From NCBI RefSeq assembly GCF_030505615.1, contig NZ_CP129992.1, forward strand, positions 620,001 to 684,000: a DNA stretch of 64,000 nt, written 5' to 3'. The notes below the pieces were generated by a model. The model was not told the DNA's origin. It searched no databases and worked only from the letters and a program-made list of their open reading frames with translations. A program made the position numbers and the translations under genes. Each line of letters opens with the position of its first letter. Position 1 is the first letter of the stretch. Positions 25,182 through 33,317 of this stretch are shown here, piece after piece. Source of the stretch: Salinibaculum rarum. Lineage in GTDB: Archaea; Halobacteriota; Halobacteria; Halobacteriales; Haloarculaceae.

Positions 25182-25967
25182 ATGGAGCGTACACGACTGA
25201 AGCGACTGCTGTTGCCAGCGATGGTCGCATTGCTCGTCGCGACGGCAGGCTGTAGCGCCCTGCCCGGCGGCGATAGCGAGGCAGCCGGCTACGACGTTGC
25301 CGGCTCGGAACTGGACGGCCAGACGATAACTGACACGACGACCGATGCCGTCGAGGACGCGGGGTCCTTTACCATCGAGACGGACTCGTCGGTCACCACG
25401 AGTCAGGGCGGCGCGGAACAGACGGGGTTGTCAACTATCCAGGTCGACCTCGACGACGACCGTGGCATCCGAAACCAGACACAGAGTTACTCGACCGAGA
25501 ACCAGACCCGGGAACAGATTTCGGTCGTGTACACGGACGGTAGTACCTCCTACCGCAAACAGACCAGCCAGGGCGAGACCACCTACGACCAGCAGGAAGG
25601 GCCACAACAGAGCATCACCGGCATCCGGCCGGTCAACACCACCGCCTTCACGCAAAACTACACCAGCATCGTCGACGGCTTCTCCTGGGAGCAAGACGGG
25701 AGCGGCGAAGTCGACGGCGTCGCAGTCACCGAGTACTCGCTGACCGGCGAGCCGGACAAAGACGTCCTCAACCTCCCGGAGAACGCCACCGTCGAGGACG
25801 CGAGCGGAGCGCTGTACATCGACAGCGACGGCGTCCTCCGACAGGCAGACATCGCGTACACAGTCACGACAGAACGGGGAACGACGAGTATCGACGCGAC
25901 GACGACGCTCACCGACGTGGGGTCGACGAGCGTCGAGGAGCCCGGCTGGCTCTCAGAAGTCTCCTAA
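25182..25967 (+). CDS. secreted haloarchaeal lipoprotein
   Basis: A 261-residue protein with a positively charged start, a hydrophobic stretch and the lipobox VATAGC (Cys near residue 24). A Sec-type lipid-anchored surface protein is likely. The mature chain is acidic, rich in Thr, Ser and Gln and beta-strand-like, with repeated strand patterns such as GSFTIETDSSV and IAYTVTTERGTTSI. It resembles haloarchaeal outer-surface lipoproteins of the LolA/DUF7537-like kind, which I recognise only by architecture. Function is unknown. Confidence 0.78.
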   Translation: MERTRLKRLLLPAMVALLVATAGCSALPGGDSEAAGYDVAGSELDGQTITDTTTDAVEDAGSFTIETDSSVTTSQGGAEQTGLSTIQVDLDDDRGIRNQTQSYSTENQTREQISVVYTDGSTSYRKQTSQGETTYDQQEGPQQSITGIRPVNTTAFTQNYTSIVDGFSWEQDGSGEVDGVAVTEYSLTGEPDKDVLNLPENATVEDASGALYIDSDGVLRQADIAYTVTTERGTTSIDATTTLTDVGSTSVEEPGWLSEVS

Positions 25968-26040
25968 GCGCGGTCAGCCACCGATAGACCCACATTGATT
26001 TGGGACTGAGTGTATTTCTATGGGACCCATCCCACAGTGT

Positions 26041-26256
26041 ATGGAGCAGTCCGACGACATCATCGGCCAGTATCCTGTCCTGGCGCCGGGTCTCATCCTC
26101 GGCGTCGCGGCGGCCGCCTACGCCGTCGTCTCCTTCGTGATGCGCCAGACGGTCGACCCCCTCGAAGTCGGGTTGTTTGCTGTCGTCTTCGCCGTCGTGT
26201 ACGTCGGCTTTGCCGTCTACGCCGACAGTATCGAGTCGGCCGTCGGCTCGAACTAG
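26041..26256 (+). CDS. small two-TM membrane protein
   Basis: A 71-residue protein with two hydrophobic helices: PGLILGVAAAAYAVVSFVM and LEVGLFAVVFAVVYVGFAVY. Both ends are acidic. The ATG at 26041 gives MEQSDDIIG; an in-frame ATG seven codons earlier is possible. Its stop codon overlaps the stop of the convergent gene by four bases (CTAG). Function is unknown. Confidence 0.7.
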   Translation: MEQSDDIIGQYPVLAPGLILGVAAAAYAVVSFVMRQTVDPLEVGLFAVVFAVVYVGFAVYADSIESAVGSN

Positions 26257-27215
26257 TCGTCGACGTAGCGGTCCAGTCCGCTCTGGCGACGGGTTCGACC
26301 GGCGGGGTCTGGCTCCCACGGCGTTCGCGCGGCGCGGAGACTGTCGCCAGTCCCAGCCGGCGGGTCGGCCGGGTCGTGGCCCGCACACCTGGGTCCACAG
26401 TCGGTCGCCGGCCGGACAATTTGGTCTTTGTACGGACAGTACGGGAGTCCGTCGTCGTCGGGCGCAATGTGAGCACAGTCGGGCAACTCGAACGTTCGCC
26501 AGCCCTTGCCGTAGGCACGCTCGGCGACCCGGCGGCGGGCGCGTGCTTTCTCCGCGGCGGTCGCGACCCGGATTTCGGTCCGCGCGCTGTCGCGTGCGAC
26601 GATTTCGATGCCGGCGTCGTCGGTCGCCAGTGGCTCGGCCGCTCGAATCACGGTCCGCTCGCCAGTCTCGGGGTCGAAGCGCCAGACACCGACGGCCTCG
26701 GGGATGCGGTTCAGGTGCGCGCCGGTGACGTGTGACTCGGTCGCGAGGACGACTTCGTCGACCAGCGCGAGTGTGACGTCGGTCAGCAGTTGCGTTTCGA
26801 GCGCGCCGGGCCGACCGAGGTCGGGTTTGTTCTCGATGCCGACGATGCGGTCGAACCAGTCGTCGGGGTAGCGAGTCGTCTGTCGGACGTACGTTCGGCC
26901 GGCGCGGCGCTCGCGCTCGAAAAAGCCAACGTCGACGGCCCACTCGACGAGCGAGCGCGCACGGTCGGGGTGACAGTCGAAGGCGTCCTTCCAGAAGCGG
27001 GCCGAGCCGGGACCCACGTCGCTCTCGATTGCCGGCGGCGGGATGCGCTCGCTGGTGATGGCGGCCCGTTCGTCGAAGCCCGGGCCGGGCTCGACGAGGA
27101 GCGTATCGAGGATGCGCCGGTCGTGGACCGCGGTGCCGAGCTGGCGGCTGACGATGGCATCGCGGTCCCGTTCGAGGCGGGCACAGAGTGCCAGCTCGAA
27201 GGCGAACTCGGACAC
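26253..27215 (-). CDS. DUF5787-like protein, possible PD-(D/E)xK nuclease fold
   Basis: A 320-residue haloarchaeal protein. The start is a GTG giving [11 protein letters not shown], which I recall as the DUF5787 opening. The central part reads [17 protein letters not shown] then [14 protein letters not shown]. The spaced Asp, the E-x-K and the following Gln helix resemble a PD-(D/E)xK nuclease core. Near the C-terminus are four cysteines ([16 protein letters not shown] and DCGPRC) that could bind zinc or an Fe-S cluster, as in Cas4/AddB-like nucleases. The nuclease idea is inference. It leads no operon; DUF1684 lies 34 bases upstream on the same strand. Confidence 0.72.
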   Translation of the reverse strand: MSEFAFELALCARLERDRDAIVSRQLGTAVHDRRILDTLLVEPGPGFDERAAITSERIPPPAIESDVGPGSARFWKDAFDCHPDRARSLVEWAVDVGFFERERRAGRTYVRQTTRYPDDWFDRIVGIENKPDLGRPGALETQLLTDVTLALVDEVVLATESHVTGAHLNRIPEAVGVWRFDPETGERTVIRAAEPLATDDAGIEIVARDSARTEIRVATAAEKARARRRVAERAYGKGWRTFELPDCAHIAPDDDGLPYCPYKDQIVRPATDCGPRCAGHDPADPPAGTGDSLRAARTPWEPDPAGRTRRQSGLDRYVDD

Positions 27216-27249
27216 GCCCCAGCGTAGGGAGCGGTCGTATAAAAAGCCG

Positions 27250-27795
27250 TCAGGGCGTGCGCTCGCCGGCCTCGATGGTCGTCTCCAGCCAGTTTTCCTC
27301 GGGCGGGAGCGGACAGGAGAACGTCTCGCTGTAGGCACAGAACGGGGAGTACGCGATGTTGAAATCGATGGTGACGACGTCGCCGTCTTCGAGCGTCCGG
27401 TCGGGTTCCAGTTCCATGTAGCGACCGCCGTGGTAGGTCTGTTGCCCGGTCGTCTTGTCACGGAAGGGGACGAAGATGGTGTCGCCATCGTCGGTCTCTT
27501 GCTGGTAGCCCGCGAGTTCGTAGGATTCGCCGCCGAGGTCGAACGCGAAGGTCACGACACGGAGATAGCGGACGGTGCGGTCGTCGCTGGTGTCCAGCTC
27601 GATTGCCTCGGGGTCGTCGTGGACGGAGACGGTCGCCTCGACGCGATACGTCGGGTCGGGCTCGAAGTAATCCAGGCCGTCGAAGTCGTCGCGGTCTTCG
27701 GGCGGGATGGGCGACTGGCGGTGCTCGGCGAGAAAGCGGTCTTTTTCCTCGCGGTTTGCGCGCAGACGCTCGGCCCACTCGTCGGATTCGGTCAT
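27250..27795 (-). CDS. DUF1684 family protein
   Basis: A 181-residue protein. Conserved family blocks are visible: [44 protein letters not shown], and near the end [21 protein letters not shown], a characteristic DUF1684 finish. The start gives [11 protein letters not shown]. No enzymatic function is established for the family. It is followed after 34 bases by the DUF5787-like gene, so the two may share a transcript. Confidence 0.88.
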   Translation of the reverse strand: MTESDEWAERLRANREEKDRFLAEHRQSPIPPEDRDDFDGLDYFEPDPTYRVEATVSVHDDPEAIELDTSDDRTVRYLRVVTFAFDLGGESYELAGYQQETDDGDTIFVPFRDKTTGQQTYHGGRYMELEPDRTLEDGDVVTIDFNIAYSPFCAYSETFSCPLPPEENWLETTIEAGERTP

Positions 27796-27918
27796 AGCCG
27801 CCCTAGCAGCGCGGGGGGTATCAGTCCGGCGGCTGGCGGGCATCGCGGGCCGCGAAAAACCGCAAACAGTAGGTTTATCACCGGCAGGGGGCGAACCACT
27901 ACCAGGATTACTGTCGAG

Positions 27919-29154
27919 ATGACAGCGAACAAGCAACCGGAGGTAAACATCGGGCTCGTCGGCCACGTCGACCACGGGAAGACGACTCTCGTGCAGGCGT
28001 TGAGCGGCCAGTGGACGGACCAGCACTCAGAGGAGATGAAGCGCGGAATCTCCATCCGTCTTGGCTACGCCGACGCAACCTTCCGACACTGTCCGGATAT
28101 GGACGAACCGGAGCGGTACACCGTCGACGAAGAGTGTCCGGACGGCTCAGAAAGTGAGCTGCTCCGGACGGTCTCCTTCGTGGACGCACCCGGCCACGAG
28201 ACGCTCATGGCCACCATGCTGTCGGGTGCCGCCATCATGGACGGTGCCGTGCTCGTCATCTCGGCGAGCGAACCGGTACCGCAAGCACAGACCGAAGAAC
28301 ACCTGATGGCGCTGGACATCATCGGCATCGAGAACATCGTCATCGCCCAGAACAAGGTCGACCTCGTCGACCGCGAGCAGGCCGAGGCGAACTACGAGCA
28401 GATTCAGGACTTCGTCGAAGGCACCGTCGCCGAAGGGGCACCAATCGTCCCCATCAGCGCCCAGCAGGAGGTCAACATGGACCTCCTCATGCAGGCCATC
28501 GAGGAGGAGATTCCGACGCCGGAGCGGGACCCCGACGCCGACGCGGAGATGCTCGTCGCGCGTTCGTTCGACATCAACCGTCCGGGCACGACCTGGGAGG
28601 ACCTCGCTGGTGGCGTCCTCGGCGGGTCGCTCGTCGCGGGCGAACTCGAACCCGACGACGACATCGAACTCAAACCCGGCCGAGAGGTCGAGGAGGGTGG
28701 CCAGACCGAGTGGCAACCCGTCGAGACCACCGTCCGGTCGCTGCAGGCAGGCGGCAACCCGGTCGAGACGGCCACGCCCGGCGGACTGCTGGGTGTCGGG
28801 ACGGGACTGGACCCCGCCATCACGAAAGGTGACGCACTCGCGGGACAGGTCGCTGGCCCGCCGGGCACGCTGCCGCCGGTCCACGAGCAGTTCACGATGG
28901 ACGTGGAACTGCTGGACCGAATCGTCGGCGCGGACGCAGAGGAAGAGGAAGTCGACGAGATTTCGACCGGCGAACCGCTGATGCTCACCGTGGGCACGGC
29001 GACGACGGTCGGGTCGGTCACGAGCGCTCGCTCGGGCGAGTGTGAGGTGGCGCTGAAACGGCCCGTCTGCGCCGAGCCGGGCGTCAAAATCGCCATCAAC
29101 CGTCGCGTCGGCGCGCGCTGGCGACTCATCGGCTTCGGGACGCTCCGGGAATGA
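27919..29154 (+). CDS. eif2g: translation initiation factor aIF2 subunit gamma
   Basis: A 411-residue translational GTPase that carries initiator Met-tRNA to the 30S subunit with the alpha and beta subunits. The P-loop is GHVDHGKTT (residues 15-23). Other G motifs are DAPGHE, NKVD and SAQQ. A segment near residue 58 has only two Cys of the zinc knuckle (HCPDMDEP and EECPD). Two beta-barrel domains follow. The ATG at 27919 is the archaeal start; much longer open frame upstream is not coding. It is the first gene of a five-gene chain with overlaps (eif2g-PIN-rpo7-spt4-dephospho-CoA kinase). Confidence 0.97.
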   Translation: MTANKQPEVNIGLVGHVDHGKTTLVQALSGQWTDQHSEEMKRGISIRLGYADATFRHCPDMDEPERYTVDEECPDGSESELLRTVSFVDAPGHETLMATMLSGAAIMDGAVLVISASEPVPQAQTEEHLMALDIIGIENIVIAQNKVDLVDREQAEANYEQIQDFVEGTVAEGAPIVPISAQQEVNMDLLMQAIEEEIPTPERDPDADAEMLVARSFDINRPGTTWEDLAGGVLGGSLVAGELEPDDDIELKPGREVEEGGQTEWQPVETTVRSLQAGGNPVETATPGGLLGVGTGLDPAITKGDALAGQVAGPPGTLPPVHEQFTMDVELLDRIVGADAEEEEVDEISTGEPLMLTVGTATTVGSVTSARSGECEVALKRPVCAEPGVKIAINRRVGARWRLIGFGTLRE

Positions 29155-29525
29155 GCGTCGTGCTGGACACGAACGCGCTGATGATGCCCGTCGAATGTAA
29201 CGTTCGGGTGTTCGAGGAACTCGACAGACTTCTCGGGACGCCCGACCGCGTGACACCGCGGGCGGTCGTCGACGAACTCGCCAAACTCGCAGACGGCACA
29301 GGCGAGGCGGCGACAGCAGCCAGCGTCGGGCTGGACCTCGTCGAGCGGGTCCGTGTCCAGAAGACGACGGCGACATACGCAGACGACGCCGTCATCGAGG
29401 TGGCACAGGCAGGCGACGTGACACACGTCGTGACGAACGACAAACCCCTACAACAGCGTCTGCGCGACGCGGACGTAACAGTAATTAGTTTACGGGGGAA
29501 GAACAAACTCGGCATCACTAACTAA
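29151..29525 (+). CDS. PIN-domain protein (archaeal FCF1/VapC-like)
   Basis: A 124-residue PIN domain. Acidic metal ligands are [11 protein letters not shown] at the start, VDELAKLA in the middle, DDAVIEVA, and [11 protein letters not shown] near the end. This is the small PIN protein commonly found beside aIF2 gamma in archaea, thought to act in rRNA processing rather than as a toxin. No antitoxin gene is present. It overlaps the aIF2 gamma stop as ATGA and the rpo7 start as TAATG. Confidence 0.9.
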   Translation: MSVVLDTNALMMPVECNVRVFEELDRLLGTPDRVTPRAVVDELAKLADGTGEAATAASVGLDLVERVRVQKTTATYADDAVIEVAQAGDVTHVVTNDKPLQQRLRDADVTVISLRGKNKLGITN

Positions 29526-30097
29526 TGTACAAACGGGTCACACTACGCGATACGGTCGAGGTTCCGCCAAAGCACCTAGCGGACGTGACGCCCGACCTCG
29601 TCAAGAACCTGCTCCAGGACAAACTGGAGGGGCGCGTCGACGAGGACGTGGGGTCTGTGGTATCGGTCATCGAAGTCAAAGACATCGGCGACGGCGCGGT
29701 CCTGCCAGGGAAAGAGGGCGTCTACTTCGAAGCGGAGTTCGACGCGGTCACCTTCGACCCGCAGATGCAGGAAGTCGTCGACGGCGAGGTCGTCGAAGTG
29801 GTCAACTTCGGTGCGTTCGTCGGTATCGGTCCCGTCGACGGACTGTTGCACGTCTCCCAGATTTCCGACGAGTATCTCGCCTACGACGAGGAAGGGCAGG
29901 CACTGGCCTCCCGCGAATCGAACCGGACGCTGGGCGTCGGCGACAGCGTGCGCACGCGCATCGTCACCAAGAGCATCGACGAGCGCAACCCGCGCGACTC
30001 GAAAATCGGCCTCACCGCAAAACAGGTCGGACTGGGCAAGCACGGCTGGCTGAAAGAGGAACGCGAGAAGCGCCAGGCCAGCGCGGACGGTGAGTGA
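29525..30097 (+). CDS. rpo7: DNA-directed RNA polymerase subunit Rpo7 (RpoE')
   Basis: A 190-residue RNA polymerase stalk subunit. The N-terminal half is the RNP-like domain ([15 protein letters not shown]). The C-terminal half is an S1 RNA-binding domain with VNFGAFVGIGPVDGLLHVSQIS. Together with Rpo4 it binds the emerging transcript and helps open promoters. The start overlaps the PIN gene stop. A short charged tail follows. It is tightly linked to spt4, as in most archaea. Confidence 0.96.
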   Translation: MYKRVTLRDTVEVPPKHLADVTPDLVKNLLQDKLEGRVDEDVGSVVSVIEVKDIGDGAVLPGKEGVYFEAEFDAVTFDPQMQEVVDGEVVEVVNFGAFVGIGPVDGLLHVSQISDEYLAYDEEGQALASRESNRTLGVGDSVRTRIVTKSIDERNPRDSKIGLTAKQVGLGKHGWLKEEREKRQASADGE

Positions 30098-30099
30098 CC

Positions 30100-30297
30100 A
30101 TGGCAGACAGACTCGTCTGCCGTGAGTGTCACCGCGTGCAGGAATCGGCCGAGACCGACTCCTGTGAGTCCTGTGGCTCCACCTCGCTGACCGAGGACTG
30201 GGCGGGCTACGTCGTCATCACCCACCCCGAGGAAAGCGAGATTGCCGCCGAGATGGGCGTCACCGAACCGGGACAGTACGCACTGAAGGTCCGCTAA
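30100..30297 (+). CDS. spt4: transcription elongation factor Spt4 (RpoE'')
   Basis: A 65-residue zinc protein. Two CxxC knuckles are visible (C7-C10 in CREC, C22-C25 in CESC), followed by WAGYVVITHPEESEIA, typical of archaeal Spt4. It partners Spt5 to keep RNA polymerase processive. The ATG at 30100 lies two bases beyond the rpo7 stop; a GTG two codons earlier is possible. The next gene starts one base after its stop. Confidence 0.95.
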   Translation: MADRLVCRECHRVQESAETDSCESCGSTSLTEDWAGYVVITHPEESEIAAEMGVTEPGQYALKVR

Positions 30298-30298
30298 C

Positions 30299-30850
30299 GT
30301 GACAGAGGCAGTCGTCAAGCTCCAGGCAGCGTTGCGCCCGGAACTCAAAGAGCCGATGGGCCCCGTTTACACCGACACCGACGAACTGCTGGCGACGGCC
30401 CAGGTTCCGATTATCACCGTCGGCGACATGGTCACCTATCACTTGCTGGAAGCCGACCGTGTCCCCGACGTCGCGCTGGTCGACGAGCACACCGAGCGCA
30501 CGGCCGTCGAAGACAGCATCGTCGACGCCTTCGAGGGGTTCGACCGCGAGGTCACGGTGGCGAATCCAGCCGCCACGCTGACCGCGGAGCTACTGACGAC
30601 ACTGCAGACAGCAATCGAGCGAGCAAGTGAAGAGACGACGCTCATCGTCGTCGACGGCGAGGAAGACCTGGCGACGCTGCCGGCACTGGTCGCGGCTCCG
30701 ACCGGTGCGAGCGTCGTGTATGGCCAACCCGGCGAGGGAATGGTTCACGTCGAAGTGACCCGGACGTCGACCGACCGCGCACGGGACCTCCTCTCGCAGA
30801 TGGACGGCGAGCAGCGACGACTCTGGTCGGTCCTCTCGAGTGGCGAGTAG
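30299..30850 (+). CDS. GTP-dependent dephospho-CoA kinase (DUF359)
   Basis: A 183-residue protein with GTG start. Blocks VGDMVTYHLLEADRVPDVALVDEHTER, VANPAATLT and LIVVDGEEDLATLPALVAAPTGASVVYGQPGEGMVHV match DUF359, the archaeal enzyme that makes CoA from dephospho-CoA using GTP. It is the last gene of the aIF2 gamma operon. The family normally has about this length. Confidence 0.92.
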   Translation: MTEAVVKLQAALRPELKEPMGPVYTDTDELLATAQVPIITVGDMVTYHLLEADRVPDVALVDEHTERTAVEDSIVDAFEGFDREVTVANPAATLTAELLTTLQTAIERASEETTLIVVDGEEDLATLPALVAAPTGASVVYGQPGEGMVHVEVTRTSTDRARDLLSQMDGEQRRLWSVLSSGE

Positions 30851-30867
30851 CGCGGCGGCCCTGCACG

Positions 30868-31008
30868 TTACTGTGGCCGCGGGACGCTGATGTTTTGCAG
30901 ATAGCCGCCACACGTACAGAGGCGTCCATCCGGGTCCTCGACGCGCTCCCCGCAATCGAGACACTCGTAGAGCGGTGCCTGATCCGGTGCCGGGTCTTTC
31001 TCTCTCAT
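30868..31008 (-). CDS. 46-aa rubrerythrin-like zinc-ribbon protein
   Basis: Read directly from the minus strand: ATG at 31008, TAA at 30868-30870. The protein starts MREKDPAPDQAPLYECLDCG. It has four Cys (16, 19 in CLDC; 31, 33 in CTC), the layout of small haloarchaeal rubrerythrin-like rubredoxin-type ribbons, and ends with LQNISVPRPQ. The CxC second knuckle is shorter than the normal CxxC. Metal binding is likely; function is unknown. Convergent with the dephospho-CoA kinase gene. Confidence 0.82.
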   Translation of the reverse strand: MREKDPAPDQAPLYECLDCGERVEDPDGRLCTCGGYLQNISVPRPQ

Positions 31009-31066
31009 CCCACCATGAAGTACGGTGACAGTACGCAAGAAGTTTGTGATTGTTTAACAAGTCGGC

Positions 31067-32032
31067 TCAGGCGCGGCGCAAGACGAGCACGTACCGGGTC
31101 AGCGAGCGGTGGACCTGCCGGTCGAAGGCGGCCTCAGTCGTCCAGCCGACCTCGTGGGCCGGCTGTGCCCACGGCCGGTCACCGACGATGACACATCGTG
31201 GCGCGACCCGGTGGGCTTCCCGCAGAGCATCGAGGACGAGGCTGTTGATTTCCCCCTCAATTTTCGACTGGCGACCGTAGGGGGCGTCGAAGACGACAGC
31301 GTCGACGCCGTCGTCGGGGACGGGAAGCGACCGCGCATCGCCACGGACCACGTCCCACTCGCCGTCGAGACCAGCCGAGAGGTTCTCATGCGTGCCCCGG
31401 ACCATCTTCTCCTGTGCGTCCAAGCCGAGCGCGCGCGCACCGACGAGCCCCGCTTCGAGCAAAATCCCGCCGGTTCCACACATCGGGTCCAGCACCGTCG
31501 CGTCCGGGCGCGCCCCGGCCATGTTGACGAGTGCGCGCGCCAACAGCGGGTCCATGCTCCCGGGCTGGAAGAAGGGACGGTCGGTGGGTCTGCGGTCGCC
31601 GAAATCACGGACGCTCTCGGCGACGAGCCAGCCCACTGCACAGGTGCCCTCGGCAAAGAGCACGCGGAGTTCGTGGTCGGGGTCCTCGAGGTCGACAGTG
31701 TGCCCGCGGTCGACGAGTAGCTGTCCGAGTTCCCGCTCGGCTCGCTGGGTGTCGACGCCGGTCTGGCCGCGGACGTCCTCGGCGCGGACGGCGACGCTCC
31801 CGGTGCGCTGAATCGTCGTCGCCTCGAGCAACGCGTGTGCGCTGTCGACGTCCGGGTCACACTGTCCGAGGAGTTCGCTCGCCGCATGGGTGTACGCGAG
31901 CGTCCGAATCCGGTCTGTGACACCGCGTGCAGTCGCCAGTCCCGGCGCGACGACTGTCACGTCCGAAGCCGCGCTCTCGGCCTCGAAGGCCGCAAACTCG
32001 TCGTCCTGTCCACCGAGTTCGAGAACGTACAC
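31067..32032 (-). CDS. Trm11-type tRNA (guanine-N2)-methyltransferase
   Basis: A 321-residue protein. The N-terminal ~140 residues form a THUMP-like RNA-binding domain. The C-terminal SAM-dependent methyltransferase domain has motif I LDPMCGTGGILLEAGL and motif IV FDAPYGRQS, where DxPYG is the guanine-N2 catalytic loop. It probably makes m2G/m2,2G at position 10 of tRNAs. The GTG at 32032 gives MYVLELGGQDDEF; upstream sequence in frame is Arg/Pro-rich and not conserved-looking. Confidence 0.88.
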   Translation of the reverse strand: MYVLELGGQDDEFAAFEAESAASDVTVVAPGLATARGVTDRIRTLAYTHAASELLGQCDPDVDSAHALLEATTIQRTGSVAVRAEDVRGQTGVDTQRAERELGQLLVDRGHTVDLEDPDHELRVLFAEGTCAVGWLVAESVRDFGDRRPTDRPFFQPGSMDPLLARALVNMAGARPDATVLDPMCGTGGILLEAGLVGARALGLDAQEKMVRGTHENLSAGLDGEWDVVRGDARSLPVPDDGVDAVVFDAPYGRQSKIEGEINSLVLDALREAHRVAPRCVIVGDRPWAQPAHEVGWTTEAAFDRQVHRSLTRYVLVLRRA

Positions 32033-32217
32033 ATGCTGTCTGACGAGGGCACGAGTATCAGCGTATCGGTCACCGCGCCCGCGCCCCGGTCTGCCGACTG
32101 GACCGGCCGTTCCCGGCAACATTCGCTTAAAAATGCGGCAAGCGTCGCCGTCACGCCGGCCGAACGTCAGGGAGTTGACGGCCCAGAGCCGCCAGCGGTC
32201 GTCCCCGTGCCACGAAC

Positions 32218-32236
32218 CTTTATATGCTTTAAATAC
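32218..32236 (+). promoter_or_regulatory. promoter of tbp
   Basis: Two overlapping AT boxes, CTTTATATG (32218-32226) and TTTAAATAC (32228-32236), end 17 bases before the tbp ATG at 32254 in an otherwise GC-rich region. These are strong TATA-type elements, so tbp may be bound by its own product. Confidence 0.65.
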
Positions 32237-32253
32237 GACGTTTAAGTCGAGTC

Positions 32254-32814
32254 ATGGTTGACCCAAAGGAGACCATCAACATCGAAAACGTCGTCGCCTC
32301 GACTGGAATCGGGCAGGAGCTCGACCTCCAGAGCGTGGCGATGGATCTTGAAGGGGCCGATTACGACCCGGAGCAGTTCCCCGGCCTCGTCTATCGGACA
32401 CAGGAGCCCAAATCGGCGGCACTCATCTTCCGCTCGGGGAAAATCGTCTGCACCGGTGCCAAAAGCACCGACGACGTCCACGAGAGCCTCCGCATCGTCT
32501 TCGACAAGCTCCGCGAACTGAACATCGAGGTCGACGAGGAGCCGGAAATCATCGTCCAGAACATCGTCACCTCCGCGGACCTGGGCCGTAATCTCAATCT
32601 CAACGCTATCGCAATCGGGCTCGGACTGGAGAACATCGAGTACGAACCCGAGCAGTTCCCCGGGCTGGTCTACCGACTGGACGACCCGGACGTGGTGGCG
32701 CTGCTCTTTGGTTCGGGCAAACTCGTCATCACCGGCGGGAAAAAGCCCGACGACGCGCGGGAAGCCGTCGACAAAATCGTCTCGCGGCTCGAAGACCTCG
32801 GTCTGCTGGAGTAA
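32254..32814 (+). CDS. tbp: TATA-box-binding protein TBP
   Basis: A 186-residue general transcription factor made of two ~90-residue repeats. Each half has INIENVVAS / IIVQNIVTS, YDPEQFPGLVYR / YEPEQFPGLVYR and the strand FRSGKIVCTGAKS / FGSGKLVITGGKK. It bends promoter DNA to recruit TFB and RNA polymerase. Length is standard. Its own strong AT-rich promoter lies immediately upstream. The next gene, a small membrane protein, starts 58 bases downstream and may share the transcript. Confidence 0.98.
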   Translation: MVDPKETINIENVVASTGIGQELDLQSVAMDLEGADYDPEQFPGLVYRTQEPKSAALIFRSGKIVCTGAKSTDDVHESLRIVFDKLRELNIEVDEEPEIIVQNIVTSADLGRNLNLNAIAIGLGLENIEYEPEQFPGLVYRLDDPDVVALLFGSGKLVITGGKKPDDAREAVDKIVSRLEDLGLLE

Positions 32815-32872
32815 GCGACTGCGGCCTTCTCCAGAACATAGCCTACAAGATAGCGCCAGCCCAAGCAATCGT

Positions 32873-33262
32873 ATGCTCCTCCAGTCTTCGGTGGACATCA
32901 CGGGCGGTGGACTGCTCGCGCTCTTTGTCACCTTCCTGCTGGCGACGCTGTTTTACGCCATCACGCTCCACCTGGCGGCGACGTTTTTCATCGGTGACGT
33001 CCCCAGCCAACGCGCCGCGACCGTCGCGCCCGTCCCCGCCATCGTGAGCCTCCTGCTCCAGCAGTACGGCCTCGGTGGCGACATCGTCTCCCCCGGTGTC
33101 GGCGTCCTCATCACTATCGGTGCGACGCTGCTCGCCGACGCCATCGCCATCAGTTTCGTCTACCGGCTGAAGTGGTCCTCGGCGATTCCGCTCACGCTGT
33201 TGCACTTTACCTTCGCCGCCGTCCTCGGCGTCTCGCTTGGCAACATCTTCGGCATCCTCTAG
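32873..33262 (+). CDS. conserved haloarchaeal four-helix membrane protein
   Basis: A 129-residue integral membrane protein with four hydrophobic segments, for example GGLLALFVTFLLATLFYA and VGVLITIGATLLADAIAISF. Charged residues are few and sit in the loops. I recall it as a haloarchaeal unknown near tbp (DUF7473-like). It ends with a TAG that is part of a CTAG site. Function is unknown. Confidence 0.78.
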   Translation: MLLQSSVDITGGGLLALFVTFLLATLFYAITLHLAATFFIGDVPSQRAATVAPVPAIVSLLLQQYGLGGDIVSPGVGVLITIGATLLADAIAISFVYRLKWSSAIPLTLLHFTFAAVLGVSLGNIFGIL

Positions 33263-33276
33263 AGGCGCAGTGCCAG

Positions 33277-33317
33277 CGCGAACGCACCGACGGTGTTGAG
33301 CTGAAACGCCGCCCCGT
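33277..33317 (-). pseudogene. vestige of a tsr3-like gene
   Basis: The minus strand directly after the methyltransferase stop codon reads GAAFQLNTVGAFALALRL then a stop. This closely matches the conserved Tsr3 core peptide [19 protein letters not shown]. At DNA level 22 bases (CGGCGTTTCAGCTCAACACCGT on the minus strand, with two differences) match the intact tsr3 at about 10.5 kb. Nothing of the rest of the gene remains. Confidence 0.6.

Noticed and set aside
27043-27918. A long in-frame extension upstream of aIF2 gamma
   Set aside because: It runs opposite to the DUF5787 and DUF1684 genes and is an antisense frame; the conserved GTPase begins at the ATG at 27919.
29151-29525. The PIN-domain gene as a VapC toxin
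   Set aside because: No antitoxin gene is present and the position between aIF2 gamma and rpo7 is the standard one for the archaeal rRNA-processing PIN protein.
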